NCBI RefSeq assembly: GCF_002797895.1
Contig: NZ_PGES01000001.1
Location: 5,580,001 to 5,644,000 of the forward strand
Reading direction: 5' to 3'
DNA length: 64,000 nt
DNA from: Janthinobacterium sp. 67
GTDB taxonomy: Bacteria; Pseudomonadota; Gammaproteobacteria; Burkholderiales; Burkholderiaceae_D
The translations under genes and the position numbers were made by a program. Positions within the stretch are counted from its first letter, which is position 1; each line of letters starts with the position of its first letter. Under the pieces are notes generated by a model. It was given only the letters and a program-made list of their open reading frames with translations, made no database searches and was not told where the DNA came from. Shown here in pieces: positions 7,575-15,926 of the stretch.

Positions 7575-8291
7575 TTACGTGGAACCGGCCGCGCGCTTGA
7601 GGCGCCTTTCCAGCCGTTCCATATCTTTCTTGACGCCGCATGACTCGGACAGGGCGCGGGCACGTTTCAACTGGCCCATGGCCGTTTCCGCCTGTGCTAC
7701 CAGTTCCGGGGCGATGTCCGTGTCGTCCGCCTGATCGAGCACAGCGATCATGGCCAGGCCGATGGCCTTGTGCAGCTTGGCGCGGGCCTGATCGGGCGCA
7801 TCGCTGGCGGCCGTCAGTTGTTCCACCTGGCCCAGCACCTGCGCCGCGTGCTGCGGATCGGCGGCGAGCTTGCCGTGCAGGAAGCCCTCGGCAAACTCGT
7901 CCAGCATCAGGGTGGCGATGTCGCGGCTGTAGGTGTCGGGCAAGGTGAACTTGTGTGCCAGCGCGTATTCAGCCATGACCAGGGCGCGCGCGTATTCGCC
8001 CGTGTCGATGTGCCACACCAGCAGGGTGGCGAACACGTCATCCTGGGCGCCCTTGCCGCCGGCCAGCACGCCGTCGATCCATTGCGCGTAATCCGGCAGC
8101 AAGGTGGCCTTGACCTCGATCTTGCGTTCGACGGACTGGATAGCCTTCAGTCGGCGCCGGTCGTCGGACAGCTTGTAGAGCATCAGCTCGTAGGCCGTGC
8201 CGGTGGTGACGCCCTGCGGCGGTGCGGCGCCGGCCGTGCGCTCGGCCAGCATGCGCGCGCGGTGGCGCAGGGCGGGGGACTGGTTGGCCAT
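7575..8291 (-). CDS. M: Small terminase subunit/endonuclease M (P2 gpM)
   Basis: A 238-residue terminase endonuclease subunit. It begins MANQSPALRHRARMLAE and carries the family core LLPDYAQWIDGVLAGGKGAQDDVF followed by TLLVWHIDTGEYARAL. It works with gpP to cut cos and package DNA. The start shares one base with the stop of gene N. About 110 bases separate it from L with no extra gene. Confidence 0.92.
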   Translation of the reverse strand: MANQSPALRHRARMLAERTAGAAPPQGVTTGTAYELMLYKLSDDRRRLKAIQSVERKIEVKATLLPDYAQWIDGVLAGGKGAQDDVFATLLVWHIDTGEYARALVMAEYALAHKFTLPDTYSRDIATLMLDEFAEGFLHGKLAADPQHAAQVLGQVEQLTAASDAPDQARAKLHKAIGLAMIAVLDQADDTDIAPELVAQAETAMGQLKRARALSESCGVKKDMERLERRLKRAAGST

Positions 8292-9310
8292 TATTTGTCT
8301 TTCAGCTCGATGTTTTCCACCAGCGCGGCCAGGCCCAGGTCTTCAATCACGTAGGCGTCGTTGGACGACTCGTAATTCTCGATGCGGTCGCGCTTGGGCA
8401 CGTCCTCTACGCGGCGGCGGCGCGCGCCTTCCTGGAAGTAGATCGACAGATTGTCGAAACGGGTAATCAGGATGGCGTTATCGGGGAAGAAGGGCACGCG
8501 CGCCGCTGGCAAGCCGCCGATGCGCTTCTGGCTGATGATGATGTCGGCCGCCAGGGTTTCCGTGGGCGCCTGCTTGGTGTTGACCAACGGGAAATACTTG
8601 TCGTTCAACAGCTTGCGCCCGACGATGGCCACCAGATTGGTGTCTTCCTGATACCACGGGTCCAGCAGGTTGACGGCATCGGTGACGGCCGCGTCGAGGT
8701 TGGCATAGTCGGCGCCGTCCACGTCGCCGATGATGACCTTGCCCGGCATGCCGTTGGCGACCAGGCCCAGCACGCGCTCGGGCGCCAGCTCGCGCAGGTG
8801 CTGCAGCCAGCCTTTATTGACGTCCTGCAACAGCGGGTTGGCGTCCAGATCGGTGTCGGCCATGGCTTTCACGCCGTTGAAACCGATGACGATGCGGTCC
8901 AGCGCCTGGCGCGTCAGGATGGCATTGGCCACGCGCGATTGGAAGTCAGGGAACTTGGCCCAGGCGTCGAGCTTGGCATAGTTCAAATGCGTGTCGAAGT
9001 TGGTCTGTTCGCAGCGGTACTTGGTGCCGTCCAGGGTGGACAGGTCGCGCGTCTTGCGCTCCTTGTCCTTGGTGTTGGTGCGGCCGGCAATCGGGCCGGA
9101 CACGCCCAGGCCCAGCTTTTCGCCTTCCTGCTCGCCCACGCCGATGATGTTCACCTTCGACAGGAACTCGCTCGATTCCTGCATCTTGTTTTCCAGCTTT
9201 TGCTGCACGCTGGGCGTGACGCTGAAGGTCTTGGCCACGTTGTCCGTGTCGTTCAGTTGGCCCAGGCGGGTTTCGTATTGGCCAAAGACCTGGCGCGTTT
9301 GCTTTTTCAT
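8291..9310 (-). CDS. N: Major capsid protein N (P2 gpN)
   Basis: A 339-residue P2-family capsid precursor. It begins MKKQTRQVFGQYETRLGQLN and contains VSGPIAGRTNTKD and YRCEQTNFDTHLNYAKLDAWAKF, all typical of P2 gpN (357 residues). The N-terminal ~30 residues are normally removed by the gpO protease. A GGAG ribosome site lies nine bases before the ATG. Confidence 0.95.
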   Translation of the reverse strand: MKKQTRQVFGQYETRLGQLNDTDNVAKTFSVTPSVQQKLENKMQESSEFLSKVNIIGVGEQEGEKLGLGVSGPIAGRTNTKDKERKTRDLSTLDGTKYRCEQTNFDTHLNYAKLDAWAKFPDFQSRVANAILTRQALDRIVIGFNGVKAMADTDLDANPLLQDVNKGWLQHLRELAPERVLGLVANGMPGKVIIGDVDGADYANLDAAVTDAVNLLDPWYQEDTNLVAIVGRKLLNDKYFPLVNTKQAPTETLAADIIISQKRIGGLPAARVPFFPDNAILITRFDNLSIYFQEGARRRRVEDVPKRDRIENYESSNDAYVIEDLGLAALVENIELKDK

Positions 9311-9357
9311 AAATCAGTGCTCCGTTGTTGAATGTGGTAGGTGGATGGCGCGGGCGT

Positions 9358-10146
9358 TTAAAACTCGGTCTGCACGGCGCCGTCGTTGCCGGTGGCGGCC
9401 GGGCGGCGCGGACCGTTGCCAGGGGCTTCGTCCATCTGCGCCTTGAAGGTGGCCAGCTCGTCCTGCGTCGCTTTCTGCGCTTTTTCCGCGGCATCGAGCC
9501 GCTTGAGGGTGTCGGCGTAGTTGTCGTTGACGGTGACGACGTGGCCAGCCAGCGCCTCGACGGCCTCGCTGATGTCGGCGAACTGCGCCGCGTCGGTGCC
9601 GGATTTATTGGAAAAGCGCGACAGCAGGTTTTTCACGGCGTCGGCCAGCTTGGTGCCCTGCGGCTCCTCAAATTCCAGCGTCACCTCGATGGCGGAGGTG
9701 AACAGGTTGTCGGTTTGCTGCTTGCGGCCGGCGGAGAATTTCAGCGCCTCGGTGCCCAGGCTGGCCGGGCTGTCGGTGACGCCCAGGCCGACCAGGTAGG
9801 GCTGCGACGAGTCGGCAAAGTCGGGCTGAATTTCCAGGCTGGTGTACAGCTTCTGTTTCGCCTTGTTGATGGCCACCAGTTCCGGCGTGGGTTCGATCTG
9901 CGCGAACAGAGCCAGTTTTTTCCCGCTGTCCGTGTCCACTTCCTCGGCCTTCACGGCGATCACGTCGCCGTAGGCCTTGAACTGGCTGTCGGGCAGGATG
10001 CCGCGAATGTGTTCGAGCCAGATGCGCGCGCCGTAAGTTTTCGGGTTGTAGGTGGCGGCGATTTGCTCGATGGTGGCGCGGTCGATGTTGCGGCCGTCGG
10101 TGGTGGCGCCTTCGGTGGCGACGCGGAAGAATTGGGATTTAGGCAT
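9358..10146 (-). CDS. O: Capsid scaffolding protease O (P2 gpO)
   Basis: A 262-residue scaffold with an N-terminal serine protease. The three catalytic residues known from P2 gpO are visible as Asp17 (TDGR), His46 (WLEHIRGIL) and Ser103 (LYTSLEIQP). The C-terminal half is a helical scaffold (AVEALAGHVVTVNDNYADTLKRLDAAEKAQ). It cleaves the capsid, itself and the portal during head maturation. The ATG at 10146 begins MPKSQFFRVATEG, as in P2; in-frame upstream codons are ignored. Confidence 0.94.
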   Translation of the reverse strand: MPKSQFFRVATEGATTDGRNIDRATIEQIAATYNPKTYGARIWLEHIRGILPDSQFKAYGDVIAVKAEEVDTDSGKKLALFAQIEPTPELVAINKAKQKLYTSLEIQPDFADSSQPYLVGLGVTDSPASLGTEALKFSAGRKQQTDNLFTSAIEVTLEFEEPQGTKLADAVKNLLSRFSNKSGTDAAQFADISEAVEALAGHVVTVNDNYADTLKRLDAAEKAQKATQDELATFKAQMDEAPGNGPRRPAATGNDGAVQTEF

Positions 10147-10282
10147 GGTGGCGTGTCTCGGTTGATCGGATAACGCCATGGTCAACGTCTTGGCGCTACG
10201 ATTCAATGCGGCGCGGGTTGCTATGGGCCATAGCGACTTTTGCCTTTCCCCGCTCCGCGCGCGCGCGGCCTACGCTGGCGGC
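10147..10282. promoter_or_regulatory. Divergent O/P late promoter region with a palindrome
   Basis: This 136-base gap separates O (leftward) from P (rightward), the same arrangement that holds the P2 PO and PP late promoters. At 10217-10237 there is a near-perfect 21-base dyad: GTTGCTATGG, a central G, then CCATAGCGAC. On the plus strand it continues CTTTTGCCTTTCCCCGC towards P. The similar dyad upstream of V makes this a good candidate for the late-activator (Ogr/Delta-like) binding site. No sigma-70 hexamers of good quality are seen. Confidence 0.55.
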
Positions 10283-12082
10283 ATGTTAGGAATCCATCAA
10301 ACCCCTGAAGAAAAAATCGCCGAACTGGCCGTGCCCGAATCCGAGCCGCGCCGTGCCGCGCGCGCCCTGTACTGGAAGGGCTGGCGCATTTCGTCCATCG
10401 CCCGCCACCTCGAAATCAAGCGCAGCACCATCAATAGCTGGAAGCTGCGCGACGAGTGGGACAAGGCGCAGGCCATCGAGCACGTCGAGGCAGCAGCCGA
10501 GCTGCGCCTGGTGAAACTGATCGAAAAAGAGGTCAAGAGCGGCAGCGACTACAAAGAAATCGATCTGCTGATGCGCGCTATCGTGCAGGCGGCGCGCGTG
10601 CGCCGCTATGAGCAGCCGGGCGGCAACGAGGTCGATCTCAACCCGAAGCTGGCGAACCGCAACGCCGGGCCGAAGAAGAAGCCGATGCGCAACGACTTCA
10701 GCGAAGAACAGAAAATCCAGCTGCTCGACGCCTTCCAGGACTCGCTGTTCGATTACCAGAAAGTTTGGTATCGCAACGGCGACCAGCGCACACGCGCCAT
10801 CCTTAAATCGCGCCAGATTGGCGCCACCTGGTATTTCGCGCGCGAAGCGCTGGCCGACGCCATGGCCACGGGCCGCAATCAAATCTTCCTGTCCGCGTCG
10901 AAGTCGCAGGCGCATGTCTTTAAGCAATACATCGTGCAATTCGCGCGCGAGGCGGCCGGCATCGAGCTGACGGGCGACCCCATCGTGTTGCCGAACGGCG
11001 CGCATCTGTATTTCCTGGGCACCAATGCGCGCACGGCGCAGGGCTACCACGGCAATTTCTACTTCGATGAATTTTTCTGGACGCAGAACTTCCAGGAGCT
11101 GAACAAGGTGGCCTCGGGCATGGCCATCCACAAGAAGTGGCGCAAGACCTACTTTTCAACGCCATCCTCGACCACGCACCAGGCTTACCCGTTCTGGACT
11201 GGCGAGCTGTTCAACAAGCGCCGCGCCAAGGCGGATCAGGTCAATATCGACGTGAGCCATGGCCGCCTGTCGTCGGGTTTTACGGGCGAGGACAAGATCT
11301 GGCGCCAGATCGTCACCATCCTGGATGCCGAGCGCGGCGGCTGCAACCTGTTCGACATCGACGAGCTGCGCAACTTCGAATACAGCCCGGACCAGTTCGA
11401 TAACCTGCTGATGTGCAATTTCATCGACGACTCGGCCTCGGTCTTCCCCCTGGCCGAGCTGCAGCGCTGCATGGTCGATTCCTGGGTGGAATGGGACGAC
11501 TACAAGCCCTTGCTGGGTCTGCGCCCGTTCGGCAACCGGCCCGTGTGGATCGGCTATGACCCGGCCTTGAACGGCGACAGCGCCGGCTGCGTGGTGCTGG
11601 CCCCGCCCATGACGGCCGGCGGCAAGTTCCGCATCCTGGAGCGCCACCAGTGGCGCGGGCAAAGCTTCGAGGATCACGCCGACGCCATCCGTCAGATGAC
11701 CGGCCGCTACAACGTCGAATACATCGGCATCGATACCACGGGCATGGGCATCGGCGTGCTGCCCATCGTGCGCGGCTTCTTCCCTGCTGTGACGGCCCTG
11801 AATTACTCGCCCGAAGTCAAAACCCGCATGGTCTTGAAGGCCAAAAACATCATCAGCAAGGGCCGGCTGGAGTTTGACGCCGGCTGGACCGACATCGCGC
11901 AGTCCTTCATGGCCATCCACAAAGCCCTCACCCCAAGCGGGCGGCACGTGACCTATGTCGCTGGCCGCAGCGACGAAACCGGCCACGCCGATCTGGCGTG
12001 GGCCTGCATGCACGCCCTCGATCACGAGCCCTTCGAAGGCACCACCGATAACCACCACTCTTTCATGGAGATTTATTCTTGA
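10283..12082 (+). CDS. P: Terminase large subunit, ATPase P (P2 gpP)
   Basis: A 599-residue packaging ATPase/nuclease. An N-terminal helix-turn-helix (YWKGWRISSIARHLEIKRST) precedes the ATPase, whose atypical Walker A-like SRQIGATW follows ILK. The RNase-H-like nuclease half contains VWIGYDPALNGDSAGCVV with the first acidic residue. The family length (590 in P2) and the MLGIHQTPEEKIAELAVPE beginning support the ATG at 10283; 35 further upstream in-frame codons lie in the promoter region. It ends in TTGA shared with Q. Confidence 0.94.
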   Translation: MLGIHQTPEEKIAELAVPESEPRRAARALYWKGWRISSIARHLEIKRSTINSWKLRDEWDKAQAIEHVEAAAELRLVKLIEKEVKSGSDYKEIDLLMRAIVQAARVRRYEQPGGNEVDLNPKLANRNAGPKKKPMRNDFSEEQKIQLLDAFQDSLFDYQKVWYRNGDQRTRAILKSRQIGATWYFAREALADAMATGRNQIFLSASKSQAHVFKQYIVQFAREAAGIELTGDPIVLPNGAHLYFLGTNARTAQGYHGNFYFDEFFWTQNFQELNKVASGMAIHKKWRKTYFSTPSSTTHQAYPFWTGELFNKRRAKADQVNIDVSHGRLSSGFTGEDKIWRQIVTILDAERGGCNLFDIDELRNFEYSPDQFDNLLMCNFIDDSASVFPLAELQRCMVDSWVEWDDYKPLLGLRPFGNRPVWIGYDPALNGDSAGCVVLAPPMTAGGKFRILERHQWRGQSFEDHADAIRQMTGRYNVEYIGIDTTGMGIGVLPIVRGFFPAVTALNYSPEVKTRMVLKAKNIISKGRLEFDAGWTDIAQSFMAIHKALTPSGRHVTYVAGRSDETGHADLAWACMHALDHEPFEGTTDNHHSFMEIYS

Positions 12083-13149
12083 GCAAAGCACGACACTTGC
12101 GCGCGCACGGCCAGCAGGCCCAGGGCGCACCATCAACAGCGGCCATGGCCACGGCGCCGGCCGCCGCCGGCATCGAGGCGTTTTCGTTCGGCGACCCCAC
12201 GCCCGTGCTCGAGCACGCCGATATCCTCGACTGCTTCGAATGCTGGAAGAACGGCCACTGGTATGAACCGCCCGTCAACCTGGCGGGCCTGGCCAAGTCC
12301 TTCAACGCGGGCGTGCACCACAGCAGCGCCATCCACTTCAAGGCCAACGTGCTGGCGTCCACCCTGATTCCCAGCAAGTATTTGTCACGCGACGCCTTCA
12401 AGCGCATGGCCCTGGACTTCCTGACGTTCGGCAATGCCTACCTGGAAGACCGGCCCAGCCGCAGCGGCAAGGCGCTAAGCTATCAGCACGCCCTGGCCAA
12501 GTACATGCGGCGCGGCGTCGATCTGGATACCTATTATTTCGTGAACGGCTACCAGGCCGTGCACCAGTTCGACAAGGGCCGCGTGTTTCACGTGATGGAG
12601 CCGGACGTGAACCAGGAGCTGTATGGCGTGCCGCAGTACCTGAGCGCCCTGCAATCGGCCTGGCTCAACGAGGCGGCTACTTTGTTCCGTCGCAAGTACT
12701 ACAAGAACGGCTCGCACGCCGGTTTCGTGTTCTACATGACCGACGCCGCGGCGAACACGCAGGACGTGGACAACCTGCGCCAGGCCATGCGTGACAGCAA
12801 GGGGCCGGGCAACTTCCGCAACCTGTTCATGTACGCGCCCAACGGCAAGAAGGACGGCATCCAGATTCTGCCGGTGTCGGACGTGGCCGCCAAGGACGAG
12901 TTTTTCAACATCAAGAGCGTCACGCGCGACGACCAGCTGGCCGCGCACCGCGTGCCGCCCCAACTGATGGGCATCCTGCCGAACAATGCCGGCGGCTTCG
13001 GCGCCGTCGAGCCTGCCGCGCGCGTCTTCGCGCGCAATGAACTGGTGCCGCTGCAGGCGCAGTTCATGGCGATCAACGAGTGGGCCGGCGTGGAAGTGGT
13101 GCGCTTCGCCCCGTATGACCTGGGCCTGGGCAAGGAGAGCGCGCAATGA
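12079..13149 (+). CDS. Q: Portal protein Q (P2 gpQ)
   Basis: A 356-residue portal vertex protein of the PBSX/P2 family. Conserved parts seen are WYEPPVNLAGLAKSFNAGVHHSSAI, FLTFGNAYLE, the HVMEPDVNQELYGVPQYLSAL core and RVPPQLMGILPNNAGGFG. The start is TTG, overlapping the terminase stop (TTGA), with no nearby ATG that keeps the conserved N-terminus. DNA enters the head through the ring formed by this protein. Confidence 0.94.
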   Translation: MSKARHLRAHGQQAQGAPSTAAMATAPAAAGIEAFSFGDPTPVLEHADILDCFECWKNGHWYEPPVNLAGLAKSFNAGVHHSSAIHFKANVLASTLIPSKYLSRDAFKRMALDFLTFGNAYLEDRPSRSGKALSYQHALAKYMRRGVDLDTYYFVNGYQAVHQFDKGRVFHVMEPDVNQELYGVPQYLSALQSAWLNEAATLFRRKYYKNGSHAGFVFYMTDAAANTQDVDNLRQAMRDSKGPGNFRNLFMYAPNGKKDGIQILPVSDVAAKDEFFNIKSVTRDDQLAAHRVPPQLMGILPNNAGGFGAVEPAARVFARNELVPLQAQFMAINEWAGVEVVRFAPYDLGLGKESAQ

Positions 13150-13361
13150 GCGACCACGTGGACAATACCGACAAGATCATCTTCGCCGAGGTGGCGCGCG
13201 GCCTTGCCGCCGTGCGGCGCCGGCCGGGCCTGGTGGCGCACGGCTGCTGCCACTACTGCGACGAGCCGCTGGCGCCCGCGTTGCTGTTCTGCGATGTGGA
13301 CTGCCGCGACGATTACGAGAAGGAGCTGGCGGCCAAGACCCGTGCCGGTCGCACAGGATGA
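13146..13361 (+). CDS. Small C4 zinc-finger protein
   Basis: A 71-residue protein overlapping the portal stop (ATGA). It has four Cys in the arrangement CHYC...CDVDC within a highly charged sequence, so it should bind one zinc ion, similar to small DksA/TraR-like or zinc-ribbon proteins of phages. P2 has no gene at this place. It is co-transcribed with P and Q and followed by a terminator. Function is unknown; it is too short and lacks the Ogr/Delta sequence pattern, so it is not called the late activator. Confidence 0.75.
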   Translation: MSDHVDNTDKIIFAEVARGLAAVRRRPGLVAHGCCHYCDEPLAPALLFCDVDCRDDYEKELAAKTRAGRTG

Positions 13362-13434
13362 CCGACACGCCGCGCTAGCTGGCAGGGCAGGGGCGCGACA
13401 GCCCAGCCGCGCCAGAGCGCCCCAGCCACCGCAC

Positions 13435-13458
13435 AAGCCGCCCATGAGGCGGCTTTTT
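13435..13458 (+). terminator. Rho-independent terminator after the P-Q operon
   Basis: AAGCCGCC (13435-13442) pairs with GGCGGCTT (13448-13455) across a five-base loop and runs into a T-tract. It closes the rightward P-Q-zinc-finger transcript 74 bases after the last stop codon. Confidence 0.88.
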
Positions 13459-13827
13459 CACGTCCCGCCGAATGATGTTGCTCCAGAAGCAAGAAAAAGT
13501 CCCATTTCGGCCCGGCGCGCGCAGTTGTCCCCCCTCCACACCTGCCCGCTATATAGGGCTCTTTTGACTCAAATTTGCGCCATGGCCGAAGGCGCATGAG
13601 GACTGGCGCGGCGGGGCGAAGAGGGGGCATGCGATTTGACGCATTTTGACGCACTTTGAGCGGTTTTTCGTGCTGGTGGTGTTGCGACGTGGGGGTAGTG
13701 TTGTTTTCGCGCTGCGCGGCGTCCTGGCACGGTTATGGGCTATGTATGGGCGTCTCTATTCTGAGGATCATTCATCTTCACGCCGTCGCATCATTGCCAA
13801 GTATTGCGACCTCAAGAACTCTTGATA
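13459..13827. other. Non-coding stretch between the P-Q terminator and the SOS promoter, with candidate cos site
   Basis: No convincing gene is present in these 370 bases. GGCGCGGCGGGGCGAAGAG at 13605-13623 resembles the 19-base cohesive ends of P2 and 186 (remembered as GGCG, A or T, GGCGGGGAAAGCA plus one base) and lies just outside gene Q, where cos belongs in the P2 map. Directly beside it are three ten-base-spaced repeats at 13635-13663. The comparison with P2 is from memory. Confidence 0.45.
13635..13663 (+). repeat. Three tandem 10-bp-phased repeats (TTTGACGCA type)
   Basis: TTTGACGCA occurs at 13635-13643 and 13645-13653, with a diverged TTTGAGCGG at 13655-13663. The ten-base period puts all three on one face of the helix, as expected for protein-binding iterons such as terminase-binding cosB sites. 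Binding partner is unknown. Confidence 0.6.
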
Positions 13828-13847
13828 TACTGTATGTATGTACAGTA
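13828..13847 (+). promoter_or_regulatory. LexA-type SOS box
   Basis: TACTGTATGTATGTACAGTA matches the Escherichia coli LexA consensus (CTGT, eight bases, ACAG, with flanking TA) with every conserved base present. It lies between a plausible -35 TTGATA at 13822-13827 and a -10 TATTTT at 13846-13851, so bound LexA would block transcription of the small gene starting at 13866 and the SRAP gene after it. DNA damage should induce both. Confidence 0.9.
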
Positions 13848-13865
13848 TTTTACTTGGGTGTCACA

Positions 13866-14204
13866 ATGATTGTTAAAATGTTAAAGATGCGCCTTGATGG
13901 AGTGGAGGTGCCCAAGCGAAGGTTGAATGATCGCTACCACTCGGCCCGGTCTGGCACATTGGAAGTCGTGGAAACGACAGACCAGGGCTTGCACCGTTTG
14001 GTAAAGCTGGCCCGCTTCACTTACGGGGATAGCGGCAAATACGTTGACACACTTTTCGATGTGAATTTGCTCTGGTATCGGGACGGGCGCATGGTCTTGT
14101 CAGGGTTTGAGCGCAGCAAGAAAGATATGCAATTTTGCGACTATGCGCAGTCCTGGCTGTGTTTTGTCGGGACGGAGCCGCCGCCAATGCCGGAAGGCAG
14201 GTAG
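13866..14204 (+). CDS. Hypothetical protein, first gene of a LexA-controlled pair with an SRAP protein
   Basis: A 112-residue soluble protein with no signal peptide or membrane helix. It starts MIVKMLKMRLDGVEV and ends with a compact block FDVNLLWYRDGRMVLSGFER, then DYAQSWLCFVG. The first ATG after the SOS promoter was chosen; the frame is open further upstream but that crosses the promoter. The stop is 10 bases before the SRAP start, so the two form an operon. I recall loosely similar short proteins ending in an F/VER...YAQSW motif beside SRAP genes, but no function is known to me. A DNA-damage role is inferred from the SOS box and its partner. Confidence 0.8.
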   Translation: MIVKMLKMRLDGVEVPKRRLNDRYHSARSGTLEVVETTDQGLHRLVKLARFTYGDSGKYVDTLFDVNLLWYRDGRMVLSGFERSKKDMQFCDYAQSWLCFVGTEPPPMPEGR

Positions 14205-14214
14205 AATAATTTGC

Positions 14215-14853
14215 ATGTGCGCCGACTATACCCCCAGCCGTAGCGATCAAATCGAACAGCATTTTGCTGTCCGTTCCCCTCAATTTGACCTGCCGCCGGA
14301 AGCCTGGCCAGGCTACATGGCGCCGATCATTCGAGCGTCGCACGACGTGCCCGGTGAGCTGGAAGTCACGCCGGCATGTTTCGGGATGGTGCCCCATTGG
14401 GCCGATATGAAGCTGGCGCGCCAGACCTACAACGCCCGCACCGAAACCGTGGCGCAGAAACCATCCTTCCGCAATGCATGGAAGCGCAAACAGTTTTGCA
14501 TTATTCCTGCAGATAATTTCTTTGAACCCTGCTACGAAACAGGGAAGCCGGTCCGCTGGCGCATCGAGCGCGCCGATGGCATGCCGGCCGCCATCGCCGG
14601 GATATGGGAATTCCGGCCGCAAGACTTCCTGCTGTCGTTCTCGATGCTGACGATAAACGCCGATGGCCACCCGCTCATGCAGCGTTTCCACAAGCCGGAC
14701 GATGAAAAGCGGATGGTGATGATCCTCGACCCGGACCAGTATCACGGCTGGCTCGATGGTTCCCTTGTGAGCCAAGAGGATTTGTTCCAGCAGTATCCAG
14801 CAGAACGCCTAATAGCTGTAGCTGATCCGCTTCCGCCGCGTGTGAAAAAATGA
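14215..14853 (+). CDS. SRAP-domain protein (YedK/HMCES family), abasic-site DNA-protein crosslinker
   Basis: A 212-residue SOS response-associated peptidase family protein. In this family, Cys2 (exposed after Met removal) forms a thiazolidine crosslink with abasic sites in single-stranded DNA. Here the protein begins MCADYTPS, so the start is fixed by the required Cys2. Other family residues are visible: YNARTET (the Asn), a catalytic-Glu segment DNFFEPCYE, and RFHKPDDEKRM for the His. It follows the small SOS gene by 10 bases and shares its LexA-controlled promoter. Chromosomal or phage origin is unclear. Confidence 0.93.
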   Translation: MCADYTPSRSDQIEQHFAVRSPQFDLPPEAWPGYMAPIIRASHDVPGELEVTPACFGMVPHWADMKLARQTYNARTETVAQKPSFRNAWKRKQFCIIPADNFFEPCYETGKPVRWRIERADGMPAAIAGIWEFRPQDFLLSFSMLTINADGHPLMQRFHKPDDEKRMVMILDPDQYHGWLDGSLVSQEDLFQQYPAERLIAVADPLPPRVKK

Positions 14854-14981
14854 ACACGCGCTGGGCGCTTGCGAGCTAGGGGCCGGTCAGACAATCGGAC
14901 AAAAGCTTAACAGCTTTGTGCTTCAACGCAGTGCAAATTTCACCACGCCAGTTCTATAAAAGCAGAGGTCGTGTCCAAATG

Positions 14982-15287
14982 TCAGTCTTGATTGCCGCTC
15001 TGGACTACGGCTCTGGCTGTGCAGTGTGCAACATTCGATCTGGCCTCAAAATCAGCGAAGCCGCCAGGTTCACAGGTTGACCAAGCTATGTTGTTTCTCC
15101 TTTCGGCGCGCCTTAAAACCACCCTTACCGCCACGGACATGTCAATGTTATGGCGACGCATGTAGAGGATGGCATGTAGAGATCCTAATCGTTCTTCCAT
15201 ATCGATGGCTGAATTGACGATCGACTCGGAAAGAGCGTCAATTCTGCGTTCGTTCGCGGGGTCTGGGGATAAAAAAACAATATTCAT
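14982..15287 (-). CDS. Small hypothetical protein
   Basis: A 101-residue protein starting MNIVFLSPDPANERRIDALSE. The middle (AIDMEERLGSLHAILYMRRHNIDMSVAVRVVLRR) is helical and basic. The ATG at 15287 is preceded by GAGAG at a good distance; the open frame further upstream lacks a ribosome site and is less protein-like. The region is poorer in G+C than the rest of the window. Nothing in it is recognisable; a DNA-binding role is possible but unsupported. Confidence 0.55.
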   Translation of the reverse strand: MNIVFLSPDPANERRIDALSESIVNSAIDMEERLGSLHAILYMRRHNIDMSVAVRVVLRRAERRNNIAWSTCEPGGFADFEARSNVAHCTARAVVQSGNQD

Positions 15288-15388
15288 TTTTTCATCTCTC
15301 GCTTTATATCTAGAAGTACTAACATCACGAGAAACTGACGTTAGAGAGTCGGTTGAGACTCCTTCGGCCAGGAAGTGGATTTGCCATC

Positions 15389-15631
15389 TTATGGCACAAG
15401 TGCAACCACTCCGCCTGTTTCTATGAGCTGACATGCTAACGCAGAAGCTTCGATCCGTGCCGCATGCTCCGATTTAAATACACTTGGCGTTGGGATTTCA
15501 ACAATAGGGGAATACTGAATCCCTGCATGAGCGGTTAAGAGGACCATGCCCTGATACATGCCGTTCACTTTCCTGTAGGCAACTATCTGGTACTCATAGT
15601 CACCATGTTGCAATTTTTGGTCATTTCCCAT
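15389..15631 (-). CDS. Small hypothetical protein with strong ribosome site
   Basis: An 80-residue soluble protein. It begins MGNDQKLQHGDYEYQIVAY and continues with GMYQGMVLLTAHAGIQYS; predicted mostly beta then a C-terminal helix. A GGAGG sits five bases before the ATG, so expression is likely. It precedes the 101-residue gene by about 100 bases on the same strand. Low G+C and lack of recognised relatives suggest acquired DNA. Confidence 0.7.
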   Translation of the reverse strand: MGNDQKLQHGDYEYQIVAYRKVNGMYQGMVLLTAHAGIQYSPIVEIPTPSVFKSEHAARIEASALACQLIETGGVVALVP

Positions 15632-15926
15632 TTACGCCTCCGCTATGAAAGATGTTGGGTAGTCAATTTCGAATTTGTATTTTAGAGCATTTTTTGAAAT
15701 TGAAAAGCGCACTACAGTCAGCAACTAATATGCGTTTTGGTCCAGTGGAAACCAATGACATTATTTCATTTTTTGCATGTTTTTCTGAAAGTTATGTATA
15801 ATCTCAATCAGGCAATCTTATCCTCAGTCCTCACCCCTGACTGTTCAAAATTTCAGCCGCCTTGAACTTGCCGGCTCAATATGTGTCCTTACATTTGGAT
15901 GCATCAGAACGAACGGCAGGTGCTGT
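15632..15926. other. AT-rich intergenic region between divergent small genes
   Basis: These 295 bases hold no credible reading frame. The sequence is A/T-rich around 15650-15830 and must carry the promoters of the leftward 80-residue gene and the rightward response regulator. No clear hexamer pair or operator is identified. Confidence 0.5.

Noticed and set aside
13146..13361. Late transcription activator Ogr/Delta
   Set aside because: It has four Cys but is not of Ogr sequence pattern, lies in the P-Q operon and not at the D-ogr end of the phage map.
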